Below are positions 1 through 11,854 of a stretch of 64,000 bases of DNA, piece after piece. The stretch is from Rotaria sordida. Its lineage: Eukaryota > Rotifera > Eurotatoria > Philodinida > Philodinidae. The number at the start of each line of letters is the position of its first letter. Position 1 is the stretch's first letter. A model generated the notes under the pieces. The model did not search any database and was not told where the DNA came from. It saw nothing but the letters and a program-made list of their open reading frames with translations. The translations under genes and the position numbers were made by a program. Location of the stretch: NCBI GenBank assembly GCA_905250125.1, contig CAJNOL010000185.1, positions 145,160 to 209,159 of the forward strand. Reading direction: 5' to 3'.

Positions 1-978
1 GTTCGCATTCGCTGTATGCCTAATATTATCTAACAGCTAGAACTTGAAATATACTTGGTTGATAGAATATTTTCTTTCTCAGAATTAGAGCTCAAACAGC
101 AAATGATACAAAAATGAATGTGATATTATAACGACAAATAGAGATGCATGACCATCTATGTTCAACCTCCACAGGTGCACCTCTTTCCCTATGAGCACAT
201 CCTTATATAGTGTTCGATATACGGTATGAGTAAAACTAACAATGCATGTAATGCAAGTGAGTTATCATATTACGAAAATACCTAGATAGACATGTAATAA
301 TCATATCTAAAGTATACATGCAGAAGTAAAACACAACTGCTGAATTTTTTCTTTCACAAATCTCTCTTTCATCTTTTTCGTTCTATTTTGTTATATGAAT
401 TTCTATCTATTGCATGTGAAAAATGCCAATTTTTCTTGCTTTACTGCTGCGTAATTATTTTTCATCGTTTCTGATGCATTCGACCATTATGGGAAAAAAT
501 AGAAGTGAAGATGATATCCATTTCGGTAAAAGCACAATTCTGTTTGTGTAAATAAAATCAGTTTCTTGCGACGACAAACAGCATCGACGACTCAATAGAG
601 CAAAATCTCGTTAGAGTGAATATATTAAGCTTACGTTGCCTTTAATGTATGCATCTCGATTCTTTCTCGAAACAACTTTTATCTAAAAATCAAACAAATA
701 ATAATCTTTCTGTTAGCTGAATGTGTTGATTCTTATTGATACAAAAGGGCAAGAATATTTTCCTAGCATATTTATCCTCATAGAAGATTACGAGAGACGT
801 AAAAAAAATCGTACATCATCGATATAGAACAGAGGAGGAGAAAACAGGACAAGAAAAAAATAGAACGAGAAAAGGAGAATAAATAATAAACAAGCCTCTA
901 CCAAATGCACTTCGCTGTTGTATAACTCAAAGAAAAACAACATATCATTACATTTTTCAGAACTATTTTCTTTTCCAA
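1..978. other. Intergenic, no gene seen
   Basis: AT-rich sequence with no reading frame of convincing composition on either strand. The last 100 bases or so precede the dehydrogenase start codon and presumably hold its promoter, but no clear TATA box or motif stands out. Confidence 0.5.
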
Positions 979-2038
979 ATGGCTACACCAACTTTTCATT
1001 CAAAATCAACTGCACTCGAAGTTGTTAAAGGATTAAATGCAAAATTAGACGGAAAGGTCGTGATAATCACTGGTGCGACATCAGGTAAAAAAATCAAATT
1101 AGATAAAATTTGTTAAAAAAAATTTCAATTATTTCTTCGAGGTATTGGTACTGAAATTGCTCGTGCATTGGCATCTGCAAATGCACATACTATAATTACA
1201 GCACGAGATATAAATAAAGGTGCAAAAGTTATTGAAGATATTAAAAAAACAACAGGTAATGATAAAGTTGAAATAATGGAAATGGATCTTACTTCACTTG
1301 AATCGGTCAGAAATTTTGTTTCTCAATTTCGAACACGTAAATTATCAATTAATATTCTTATCTGTAAGTCAAATATTTTATTATCTGTCTCGATTCACTA
1401 TATACATAATAGGCAATGCAGGAATTACAGCATGTCCATATTCGAAAACAGTCGATGGTTTTGAATTACAATTTGGTGTTAATCATTTGGCTCATTTTCT
1501 TCTTACTACTAGTCTTTTATCTGAATTCAAAGCGGGGAATCCATCACGTGTTGTTGTGATGAGTTCACTTGCAAATAAACGTGGTGGCATCAATTGGAAT
1601 GATATCAATTGGGAGAAAAATTATGATAAATAGCTTGCCTATGCTCAAAGTAAAACGGCTAATATTCTTTTTACTAAACAATTCAATAAATTATATGAAT
1701 CACAAGGTATTCGAGCATATTCTTTACAGCCAGGTGGAGTTTTAACTAATTTACAACAACATATACCAGAAAAAGAACAACGTGCAATGGGATGGTATAG
1801 GGAAGATGGTACACTTATTGATATTTTCAAAACTGTTAAACAAGGTGCGTCGACTATTGTCTATGCTGCTCTAGCATCTGAACTTGACAATCATGGTGGA
1901 GCATATCTTGAAGATTGTGCGATTAGTAAAGGTGTCAATACAGATAAGACAGCTTGGGGTATAGCGCCACATGCCGCAGATATGGAAGCAGCTGAACGTT
2001 TATGGCAACTAAGTGAACAAATGGTATCAGCTAAATAA
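979..2038 (+). pseudogene. Short-chain dehydrogenase/reductase (retinol-dehydrogenase/WWOX-like) with one in-frame stop
   Basis: Three exons fit well: 979-1084, 1142-1363 and 1413-2038, with introns of 57 and 49 bp that have GT/AG ends and consistent phase. The joined frame is 318 codons, normal for a classical SDR. Visible motifs are the Rossmann cofactor motif TGATSGIG (split by intron 1), the second motif as LICNAG (usually NNAG, split by intron 2), the conserved VNHLAHFLLT stretch and the active-site YAQSK, which has the YxxxK dyad. Such enzymes use NAD(P)H to interconvert alcohols and carbonyls such as retinoids or sterols. The codon five residues before the catalytic Tyr is TAG at 1631-1633. 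Relatives often have Trp at that place, so one G-to-A change could explain it. The rest of the frame is intact, so this is a very young pseudogene, an allele-specific null or a base error. An AATAAA overlaps the final stop. Confidence 0.85.
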
Positions 2039-3571
2039 AAGAAAGACTCATAATTGTTCTCTTGTATAAACTAAAAAACTTGGTTTTAATGCTTTCTATT
2101 AATCTACAGAAATACAAATATAACCGAAACAAATTCATTCTTTTAAACAGCGAAAATAATGCGTACTTGTACAAGTTTTATTTCCAACATCCGCAGTTTT
2201 TGTGTTTTCAGATCGGTTTCAGTAAAATCAACTTCTGTTCGGAGTCTAGAATTCACGATTTGGATCAATATGTTTCAAATATCGTTTGTTAAAAAAGAAA
2301 TTTCGCAGTCAAAAATATTCAAGAACTCAGAAATAGAAATTCTTTAACTTTTGAACAGCTGTCCGTTTTTCCAGTTTCATGATTTTTAATAGCTCGAGTA
2401 CTATATTTCCTTAAATAACTTTTGTAATCATGAATTGATTTTTGCAGAAGACCGTCTCTAATCTTAATGTTAGTGCGACACATTTATTGAACAATATCTT
2501 TTTTTTTTGAATTTAGAAATCAGGGCACTGAAAGAGAACCAAGAAGAAATTCCTATTTTTCGATACACTTTATATTCCTCGATTATAGCTGTTAGAGTTT
2601 GTGTATAATTGAAAAATAGACTAATCTATATTAGTGATGGAGTGAGAGATAAATTGTGGGAAGGAGGCTGAACCGGAGTGTGGGTGTGAGTGCCATGTAA
2701 GCTTGACAACCACACCGAACTCATAGCAACACCCCACAGTTACATCCACACCCAAACGAAAAATGGATCGATTCCAATAAAATTTTGATGACTTCTATTG
2801 AATTCTATGGATAAGAATTGAGTTTTCGAACACATGGTATCTTCTTATGGATATTAATAAACCAGACTTAATTTTGACTTTAGATTAGTATCTTTCAAAA
2901 GAAATAAATGTTTTCATTTTTTCTAAATATAATTTTTTTTTCGAATTTGAAAAAATAGATCGAATCAATATTTTCTTTTTCCTTCTCTTTTTTGATATTA
3001 ATGCTAATGATGAATGTTGAAAAGAATTTGGAATAGTTAATGATCAGGTAAACAACTTTTTAGATTGAAAGACGTTGTAAGAACTTTGAAATTATTCTTA
3101 GAAAAAGTTCTTCAAGCTTTTATTCCAATAAAAAAAATATTGCAATTTTCACAGTCAATAGTTTCCTATTGCTCGCTGATCAATAGATCAATCATCTCAA
3201 TCAAATAACAGATGGTCAACTGTTAATATTTTCTCTAAAGTATTAGATAAACTAGATAATATTCGAGTTTGACTCGAATATGAAATGCGGTGCGAAGTAC
3301 AAATCTCGATATTTCTGAAAAATGATGTTTGATAAAAGATAAAAAATCGATCCTTGAATCAATGCCGAGTGGATGTGAGTGAGAAAAGATCCGCATCGAC
3401 GAGTATCCAAGTTTATATATTTATTATAGGAATACCTTTCATATATATTTTACTTTATGGTCAAATCAAAATAAAAAAATATTTTCAAAGTTAGATCTTC
3501 TATTTATTCAAAAGTAATTACGAATTGTATATACCAACAAAAAACATGTCCTAAACAATTAAATTTTTTTT
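2039..3571. other. Intergenic, AT-rich
   Basis: No supported gene. The only clear structure is a telomere-like foldback at 2676-2755. The short reading frames here have no recognisable composition. Confidence 0.5.
2676..2755. repeat. Telomere-like foldback (G-rich arm, spacer, C-rich arm)
   Basis: A short G-rich run (GTGTGGGTGTGAGTG) is followed after about 15 bases by an imperfect C-rich run with CCACACC, ACACCCC and CCACACCC. The unit resembles the bdelloid telomere repeat TGTGGG. This is one of more than ten such foldbacks in the window. Confidence 0.6.
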
Positions 3572-5443
3572 TTACCACCATATATATAAATCATGATTAA
3601 GATATTTAATTCGATAATCATGAAGTAAATTTTCTAATCTAATTAAAGCTTTTAATTCTTTTGGATTTGACACAGATACATCTGAAATACATAAAAAAAA
3701 ATAGATGTTGTGTCTTAGTATTTGATTTTGATAATAAAAATCGAATTAATTGTTTAATTTCTTTTCGATCTACTATAAGTTTAAAATATTCTAATTGTGA
3801 TAATAAATTAACAATCAATTGAATATTATTCAATGAATTATAATTTTTAATATCAAGATTTTTTATTTTATTTATTTTTGAAACATATTGAAAAATTTCA
3901 CTTTGTATAATTTGATAATATTTTCAAAAGAAAAACTATATTCAATAATTAATCTAGTAAGTTGTGATAATGGAATTAAACGATTTATAGTTGTAGTAAA
4001 TGATTCATCGAATGTTTCAATATAGAATTTAATAGTCAATTGAGTAACATTTGGAAAATAATTTACATGGTTATTTGTTATATTTTGTTCACAAATAGAA
4101 ACATATTTAACTGAATTTAAATTCATTTCCGATGTATATGAACTAATTTGTTAAGAGAACAAAAAAAAAATCAAAAATAAAGATAAATTTCTTTTTTTTA
4201 CCGATATGGATTTGTTGAATAAAAAATGCCACTATCTAAGCTATGTGACCAATTATGTTGATGTGAAAAATACCATTCTTTTTCAAGCCAAAATGATGAA
4301 TTAAATCGATCGATTATATCATGATATGTTAATTTATTATTTCGTATAGAACCTTCATGATTTATATCGAAAATACGTAAATATGGCATAGAAGATAATA
4401 TTAAATCTTCCCATTGTTTAGCATTTAAATATGCTTCATCAAAACATGTTGTAAGACGTAAAATTTGAATATAATGAAAAAAAAGTTTTTATTATTTTTT
4501 CAAATTTATAAAAATCTATAAAATTTAATTTAAGAAATACATATTTTAAATATTTTAATTCAATAGAAGATAATTCTTCTCTTTCTGTATCATGACAATT
4601 GACTAGAGAATCAATTGATAAATGATGAAGTTGAGGAAGACAAGATAATAAATTATGTAATGAATTAAATGGAAAATCACCATTTATTATAAAATACTGA
4701 ATACAACTAGAATCATGTTTAGTTAAATAAATAGGTAATAGTGATTATTTTTTATTTTATATATTATTTTACAATATTCTAATTTTGATAAACGAAATAT
4801 TTGAATGAAAATATCTAATGATTCAATATAATCAATAAATGAAATAGTTAATGAATGAAATTTAGGTAAATCTAATAAATAATCAAAAATTTTATTAAGA
4901 TATTTAACATGTATATTATCAAAAATTAATGTTTCAAGAGAAATAAATTTTAAAATAATATTTGTTGGTGAAAAAATTATATCAGTTGTAAATGGATTTG
5001 ATAAACGAAATAAATTAATACGTTCTCTATTTCGTATAACAATATTTCTATAATAATAATCAAAATCTGATTTTGATATTGTTGAAATATTTATTTTAGT
5101 TAGAAGATTTGAATTATTAAGTAAATTTTTAAATCGTTTATTAAAATTGAAAAATCCCTTATGAACATGATGCATATCAAGATATTCAAATATTTCATAA
5201 AAAATCTCATTTGCTAAATCTTGAAAACGAGATCTAAATATGATATGATCAAATAGATATTTAAAAATACCTACTAACTTGTTTATATTGATTGTTGCTA
5301 CTAAAACAAAAAAGAAAACATAGAAAGAAAATTATATTCATGAAATATTAACATAAAATATTACTTTCATTTTGTAATTTTCGTTTTTTATTACTACGAA
5401 AATTTTGAATTGTGTTATTTTCTTGTCGTTTTCTTCCATCCAT
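3572..5443 (-). pseudogene. F-box/LRR-type protein, frameshifted
   Basis: Exon 1 (5443-5365, starting MDGRKRQ) and exon 2 (from 5300) join across a 64-bp intron in phase. Exon 2 encodes an F-box-like segment, FQDLANEIFYEIFEYLD followed by MHHVHKGFFNFNKRFKNLL, then leucine-rich repeats. This is the layout of a large bdelloid family of presumed SCF ubiquitin-ligase substrate adaptors. A further intron lies just below 4200, and the family C-terminus ends in IWW with a stop at 3572-3574. The frame shifts by one base near 4725-4740, 4480-4490, 3895-3905 and 3695-3705. The last two lie at or near A/T-rich runs, the one near 3700 in a run of nine A. The gene is therefore either a young pseudogene or a good gene with homopolymer errors. 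A second broken member lies at 57400-58069. Confidence 0.7.
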
Positions 5444-6455
5444 ACCTAAACGAATAATGATGATACTGATCAAGAAAATTGTTTTTCGAACGAAAATCCG
5501 AATATATCATATGCACGTGGAATAAAAAAACATATCATTTGTCCATCTTCTAGATACAGTATCGATAAAAAAACGAACAATATCAAAACGTTTATTGATC
5601 TAGATAAAATTTTAGTTAAGACATGAATTTGAAATTATTAATATCTGATTTGTAAAACAGAAGTATTTAATAATTAATTAGATTTCTCAATTAAAATGAA
5701 TTGAATCGTTAAATAATCAGATTCAAAACATGCATCAAGTTTATAAATGATTATATTTTAAATAATTTAATGGATTTTTACATTTGAATGAAGAAGTATT
5801 TATTTTGGAATGTTCATTGTAAGAATATTTCTATTTGAATAACTAAACAAACAAACAAATATCCGCATTGAATGATGTGGATTAAAAATTAGTTTTACAA
5901 ATCTCTTATAAGTTCACAAAATATAAAACATAGAAGAAACATTCGATATTCCATCATATCTATGTGTTCTCGTTCATTAATTGATGTTTACTATAATATT
6001 TCAATAGATTCGTCATTAATAATTAACAGATTTATAGACATTCGTCAATCATTTTCATGATCAACACATCACAAACAATTTTTTCTGGTTTCAAAAAATC
6101 GCTTCGATCAAATGAATTATTCGATCAATGTTAAATGTAAGTTTATCTGACATAATGAAAATTATTTCAATATCAAATCATCGATATATTACATCTTGAA
6201 TCTTCTAAGGTGATCATGAACTGTTTTCAATAGTTCATCCGAATTCGATAATGATTGTTCTCATGTTTTTGTTCATTTATCCAGTGTAAATGATTATAAC
6301 CATTGATATGATCTATCATATCAGAACATTTCAAATCAAGAAGAAGATCGAATTGAACTCGAACATGTGAAACAAATAGAGCGAAAAAAGAACTTTGATT
6401 TTGTTGTAACAATCATTAAAAAAGAAACAATACGGATCGAATTGATAAACATTGA
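5444..6455. other. Intergenic, no gene seen
   Basis: AT-rich spacer between the F-box gene promoter side and the LTR element. I see no gene, RNA gene or repeat. Confidence 0.5.
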
Positions 6456-6460
6456 AGTAG

Positions 6461-6662
6461 TGTTAGCGGTGATTCATCATCCAGCTATCTCTCTCTTCTT
6501 TCTCTTTCTTCTTTTATTCTTCCAACACTGTTATTGTTATATCTCTTTCTTTTTCTCCTTTTTCTCTCTTCTCTATTGTTATATATATATATGTACGTAA
6601 TTTCAAGGACATTTTAGAATAAAATAAAGTAAACAAGTATAAGCTCGTGAAACGAGCTAACA
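6461..6662 (+). repeat. 5' LTR
   Basis: 202 bp with TG/CA ends and the short inverted ends TGTTAG/CTAACA. It holds a pyrimidine-rich stretch, a TATATATATATG box near 6577 and AATAAA near 6617, which are plausible promoter and polyadenylation signals. Confidence 0.95.
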
Positions 6663-6665
6663 ATT

Positions 6666-6679
6666 TGGTGCCGTGACCC
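6666..6679 (+). other. Primer-binding site
   Basis: TGGTGCCGTGACCC starts three bases after the left LTR. The leading TGG pairs with a tRNA CCA end, as expected of a minus-strand primer site. I did not identify the tRNA. Confidence 0.75.
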
Positions 6680-7015
6680 ATCTTCTTCTATTTACTACAT
6701 CGAAGAAGAACGAACTTATTAATTAATTTACTCATCCGTGACGGAAAGAGTGAAATACAATCTCATCCTTCTAGGAAAGAGAAAAATTAAATATTTATTC
6801 ATAAATTATTTTCGAAATTTATTTATTATAAGAAGGTATCTTCTTTCTATATAAAGTTCAAATTTTTTGTCCTTCCTTTAAGTGCATTTTTTTCAACAAC
6901 GGCTACCGGTACAAGAAACGCAATAAAACAAGGTGGTACGAACCTTTTATCATACGAATTAATTACTAATTCACCAACACGAATACGAAATAAAAAATTA
7001 AACGATATTTCATCT

Positions 7016-10000
7016 ATGCAAGAAATGGAAACAACCCCAATGGAAACTCAACAACTTCATTCAAGTCAAAAAGAAGCAATGAAGAAAATAGCTGAATTTT
7101 CAGGAGAAGCTAATGAACTCGATATCGATGAATGGTTATTTGATTTAAATAATTTATTTTCATTAATGAAATTAAAAGATGAAACAAGAATTCTTGAAAC
7201 AATGGGCAAATTAACAGGACCAGCATTACGATGGTATCAAGAAAACTTACGATCATTTATCAACTGGAGTGATGCTGAAAAAGCATTACGAGATCGATTT
7301 AAAGAATTTGCATCAGACAGTCAATTAATGCAAGAATTTTTTTATATTTATCAAAAAGAAAACCAATCTGTTATATCATTTTATGAAAATGTTATTCGAA
7401 AATATAGAAAGTCTCGACAATTTATTACTGAACAACAAGTTATTACGGTATTACAGAATGGTGTAAAAAATTCATTAAAGGAACATTTAATTCGTAATGA
7501 AAAAGAAATTAAAAAACCAGAAGAATGGTTGCAATTTGCAAGAGAAGAAGAATATATACAAAAACGAATTCAACAAAAAATTAGCGTTCCACATCATGAA
7601 TCAAAGAATTTACCATTTTTTGAACGTACATTATCAACTGCAACAATTCAACCAACGTCAACAAATATTCAGTTATCAAGTCAACAACCATCTACATCAC
7701 GTCATTATTATAAAAAACCACATCAACAACAATCAACATCAACACGTAGTCGAACATACCCAACACAAAATAATTATATGACCCTTAACCGAAATCAAGA
7801 AAATTATCCGAAAAAGGAAACTCAGCAATCAACTCCATGTTTAATTTGCAACAAAAACAATCATACAACAATTAAATGCTTTTATAAGAAGAACAATGGC
7901 TGTTTTAAATGTGGACAATCAAACCATCAAGTACGTGATTGTCCTCAACAATATTTTTTTCGAATAAAGGGATCGGATGATGGCGACGATCCCTGTGGAG
8001 CCAAAAAGTCATCAAACCCAACAACATTTTCTCCCATTTTCGTCGAAATTTTATGCAACAACACTCCACAAAAAGCACTCATTGATACTGGATCGGCCAT
8101 CACTATTATACATCAACAACTATTAAATGATATACCACATGAAAAATTAATACCAAAAACAATAAATCATTTATCTGCAAATTGCTCAACATTAAATATT
8201 ATTGGTGAGATACCTTTAGAAATAAATGCTAATGGAATAAAAACAACAATTATTGCTGCTGTTACAACAAATCTTGTTACAAATTTGATATTAGGTAGTG
8301 ATTGGATTCAATCAAACAATGTTTATATTCTCACACCTGAACAACGAATTATGATCCGAAGTCGAGGTAAAGAAGTATCAACTCCTTTTGCTACACCACC
8401 TCTTCTAAATTATCCAGCTACTCTTATTAATTATATTACTTTTCCTCCTTTTTCAGAAAAAATAGTAGAAGCAAAAGTTCAACCTAACAATATGACTGAC
8501 ATATTATTTGAACCAAATCCTCGGTTAAAAAATAAAGCATTATTTACTGCAAATGCATTACTCAATATCGAAAATAGCAAAATTAGAATTAGTATAATTA
8601 ATGCAACTAATCGACAACAAACGCTTTCCGAAGGAACCAAATTAGGTATAGTGACACAAGTATCTTCTACAATTGGTGTCACCATGTCATCAAATTATTT
8701 AACAGAATGCATTCCGGAAGGAAAAGCGTGTAAAGAGCTCATTCCTGAAGGGAAAGGAGCGAATAAATCAAACAAATTAAATTTTAATAATGTGCTGACT
8801 ACAACAGTACATGGAAAACAACACCAATGTCGTGAATGTTATCGAAATTTTGATACTGGCAATGAATTATTTAAACACCTTAGAAATAAATGTTATCCTG
8901 AAGAAATAAGACAGCAAATAAACAAATTAACCGAACATATTAATGATGATAAACAACGGGAACACATTTTAAAAATTTTATGGAAATATGGAAAATTATT
9001 TGATATTAGAAGACCATCAAAAATTGATATTGTTTTAAAAAATGCTATTGATACTGGTACACATCGACCAATCCATACTCCACCATATAGGAAATCGAAC
9101 AAAGATCAAGAAACCTTAAGAAAAGAAACAGATAAATTATTAAAAAATGGAATTATTGAACATTCAACATCACCATGGTCTTCACCTGTCGTTTTAGTAA
9201 AAAAGAAAGATGGAACAACAAGATTTTGTGTCGATTATCGTCGTCTGAATCAAATTACAACGAAAGATGCTTTTCCTCTACCAAGAATTGATGATATTTA
9301 TGACCAGTTAACAAAAGCAGCATATTTCACAAAATTTGATTTCAAAGCTGGTTATTTTCAAGTACCATTAGACAAATCAGATCGACCAAAAACAGCATTT
9401 TCAACTCGAGATGGACATTTTCAATTTAAAGTATTACCTCAAGGACTTACTAATGGACCACCAACATTTCAACGTATTGTTAATCAAATATTAGGTCCAA
9501 ATAGGTGGAAACATGTTCTCGCCTATATCGACGATATTATTATTTACTCACAAAATTTTAGTGAACATTTAAAACATATTGAAGAAGTCTGTTCTCTATT
9601 ACAAGAAGCAAATTTCAAATTAAATGTTGATAAATGTGAAGTAGCAAGGACAGAAATATTATTTCTTGGACATGTAATTAAAGCTGGTACCATTAAACCA
9701 GATCCAGACAACATCCGTGGATTGACTGATACACGAGAACCAACATCAGCTGAAGAAGCATTTAGATTCGTCAAGGCAGCAGAATATTACAGAAAATTTA
9801 TTCCAAAATTCTCCACCATCGCTGCACCATTACATAAATACTCTCCAGCAACATTACAACAACAAAAGAACAATAAAAAATTAAAATTTGAATTATCTGC
9901 TGAAGCGAGAACGGCATTCCATCAACTCAAGAAAATATTAACAACCGATCTTATTCTTGATTTACCTGATGATGCATTACCATTTAAATTACAAACTGAT

Positions 10001-11854
10001 GCTTCTGGAGATGGAATTGGCGCTGTTTTATTACAAATTACTCCCAATGGTGATCGACCATTAGCATACATGTCAAAGAAATTAACAAAAACACAAACTA
10101 ATTGGCCAACAATCGAACAAGAATGTTATGCAATAGTACAAGCAATAGACAAATGGGACAAATATCTTCGTGGCCATGAATTCATATTAGAAACTGATCA
10201 TGAACCGTTAGTTCATTTTACCAACAAAGAGCAATTAAATAAAAGATGTGAACGATGGCGATTAAAATTAGCTGAATATCGATTTAAGGTGAAACACATA
10301 CAAGGCAAGAAAAACAATATGGCAGATTATCTTTCAAGATCACCAGTCGAAACAGCTGAAGAAGATATTGAAGAACGAACTCAATATGAATCTGCATCAA
10401 CACAAACAGATTTATCATTTTCATCAGTGCATAATAACTTAATTCCATTAAAAATAACAACAGCGGTTACGAGAGCTCAAGCCAAATTACAACAACAAGC
10501 AATGGCAACACCATCTATTAAACCAACAGATGAAAAAATTAATGAGCTCATCCCACAAGGGAAAGCAGCGACTGATGAAGAAATGGTAATCAAACAACCA
10601 GATGATAATCCAAACAAGATCATTCCATTTGATATGGATGATTTAAGAAAACTTCAAGAAGAAGATAAAACAACTCAAGAAATAAAAAAGAATATCAAGA
10701 ATAAAAAACATTACTCTATCGAAGATGGAATATTATTTAGAAAACAACAACTACCACTTCCATCTGTACCATATGTTCCAGCAGGACGAATACGTGGTGA
10801 TATATTAAAAATTTATCATGATACACCTGCTAATGGAGCTCACTTTGGACGTGACAAAACAACAAGAAAAATTCAAGAACGTTATTACTGGCCAACAATG
10901 ATAGCTGATATTAGAAATCATATTAATTCATGTTTACCATGTGCACAAAATAATTATCGTCGTCAAAAATTACCAGGAAAATTAAAACCAATACCACCAC
11001 CTGAAGGAATATGGAAATTATTAAGTATGGATTTTCATGGTCCAATAACTCCAACATCAAAACAAGGAAACAGATACATAATATCTCTTACAGATGTATT
11101 ATCAAAATTTGTTATTACAAAAGCCGTTCGAGATTGTTCAGCAACAACAGTAGTGAAATTTCTTAGTAATGATGTTATATTAAAATATGGAACCCCAACA
11201 TGTATTTTAACTGATAATGGTACTCATTTTACTTCTCAACTTACGAACAAATTATTTGAACATCTTGGAGTTACTCATTTATATTCAACAGTATATCATC
11301 CACAAACGAATGGACAAATCGAACGATTTAATGCTACAATGGATGGAAAAATAGCAGCTTTATGTAATGAACGACGTACCGACTGGGATGAAGTATTACA
11401 ATTCGTCACATTTAATTATAATACATCAATACATGCAACAACAAAGCAAACACCATTTGAAATGATGCATGGACGACAAGTTACTCTTCCATTTGATCAA
11501 CAAAAAGAAATTATTTCGCTCACACAAGATGCAGAGCATGGTCAAAAAATTAGAATATATATTGAAAAATTAGTAAATGAAGCTCGGAACAATATTATAA
11601 AAAATCAACAACAATATAAAGCTCGATATGATTTACATAGACAAGAATTAGTATTAAAAATTAATGATTTAGTTTTAATTAAAACAAGAAATATTAGAAA
11701 CAAATTCGATATACGATATGAAGGTCCATTTAAAATTATTAAACAATTGGGACATAAAACATTCATTGTTCAACATGTAAAAAAATTAACATTAACGAGA
11801 CAAGTAACAATGGATGTTATCGTTCCTTTGGTGGAACGATGGAATTTAATTTAA
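7016..11854 (+). CDS. Gag-pol polyprotein of the LTR retrotransposon
   Basis: A single frame of 1,612 residues. Gag (about 1-270) is followed by two Cys/His zinc knuckles (about 280-311, ending CFKCGQSNHQVRDC). The retroviral-type protease follows with the active site LIDTGSA near 357. A Cys-rich finger (CRECYRNF, then H and C ligands) lies near 606-628. The reverse transcriptase has the catalytic YIDD near 838, RNase H has LQTDASGDG near 995, and the integrase has an HHCC-type zinc region and the core with LTDNGTHF. A chromodomain is not evident at the C-terminus. Gag and pol are fused without a frame change. The finger between protease and RT, and the repeated short motif LIPEGK/LIPQGK flanking the enzymatic part, are not standard for the family. 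Confidence 0.95.
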   Translation: MQEMETTPMETQQLHSSQKEAMKKIAEFSGEANELDIDEWLFDLNNLFSLMKLKDETRILETMGKLTGPALRWYQENLRSFINWSDAEKALRDRFKEFASDSQLMQEFFYIYQKENQSVISFYENVIRKYRKSRQFITEQQVITVLQNGVKNSLKEHLIRNEKEIKKPEEWLQFAREEEYIQKRIQQKISVPHHESKNLPFFERTLSTATIQPTSTNIQLSSQQPSTSRHYYKKPHQQQSTSTRSRTYPTQNNYMTLNRNQENYPKKETQQSTPCLICNKNNHTTIKCFYKKNNGCFKCGQSNHQVRDCPQQYFFRIKGSDDGDDPCGAKKSSNPTTFSPIFVEILCNNTPQKALIDTGSAITIIHQQLLNDIPHEKLIPKTINHLSANCSTLNIIGEIPLEINANGIKTTIIAAVTTNLVTNLILGSDWIQSNNVYILTPEQRIMIRSRGKEVSTPFATPPLLNYPATLINYITFPPFSEKIVEAKVQPNNMTDILFEPNPRLKNKALFTANALLNIENSKIRISIINATNRQQTLSEGTKLGIVTQVSSTIGVTMSSNYLTECIPEGKACKELIPEGKGANKSNKLNFNNVLTTTVHGKQHQCRECYRNFDTGNELFKHLRNKCYPEEIRQQINKLTEHINDDKQREHILKILWKYGKLFDIRRPSKIDIVLKNAIDTGTHRPIHTPPYRKSNKDQETLRKETDKLLKNGIIEHSTSPWSSPVVLVKKKDGTTRFCVDYRRLNQITTKDAFPLPRIDDIYDQLTKAAYFTKFDFKAGYFQVPLDKSDRPKTAFSTRDGHFQFKVLPQGLTNGPPTFQRIVNQILGPNRWKHVLAYIDDIIIYSQNFSEHLKHIEEVCSLLQEANFKLNVDKCEVARTEILFLGHVIKAGTIKPDPDNIRGLTDTREPTSAEEAFRFVKAAEYYRKFIPKFSTIAAPLHKYSPATLQQQKNNKKLKFELSAEARTAFHQLKKILTTDLILDLPDDALPFKLQTDASGDGIGAVLLQITPNGDRPLAYMSKKLTKTQTNWPTIEQECYAIVQAIDKWDKYLRGHEFILETDHEPLVHFTNKEQLNKRCERWRLKLAEYRFKVKHIQGKKNNMADYLSRSPVETAEEDIEERTQYESASTQTDLSFSSVHNNLIPLKITTAVTRAQAKLQQQAMATPSIKPTDEKINELIPQGKAATDEEMVIKQPDDNPNKIIPFDMDDLRKLQEEDKTTQEIKKNIKNKKHYSIEDGILFRKQQLPLPSVPYVPAGRIRGDILKIYHDTPANGAHFGRDKTTRKIQERYYWPTMIADIRNHINSCLPCAQNNYRRQKLPGKLKPIPPPEGIWKLLSMDFHGPITPTSKQGNRYIISLTDVLSKFVITKAVRDCSATTVVKFLSNDVILKYGTPTCILTDNGTHFTSQLTNKLFEHLGVTHLYSTVYHPQTNGQIERFNATMDGKIAALCNERRTDWDEVLQFVTFNYNTSIHATTKQTPFEMMHGRQVTLPFDQQKEIISLTQDAEHGQKIRIYIEKLVNEARNNIIKNQQQYKARYDLHRQELVLKINDLVLIKTRNIRNKFDIRYEGPFKIIKQLGHKTFIVQHVKKLTLTRQVTMDVIVPLVERWNLI

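Noticed and set aside
6367-6600. 77-residue frame rich in Phe and Leu
   Set aside because: It runs from spacer into the pyrimidine-rich LTR; the same stretch recurs in the right LTR.
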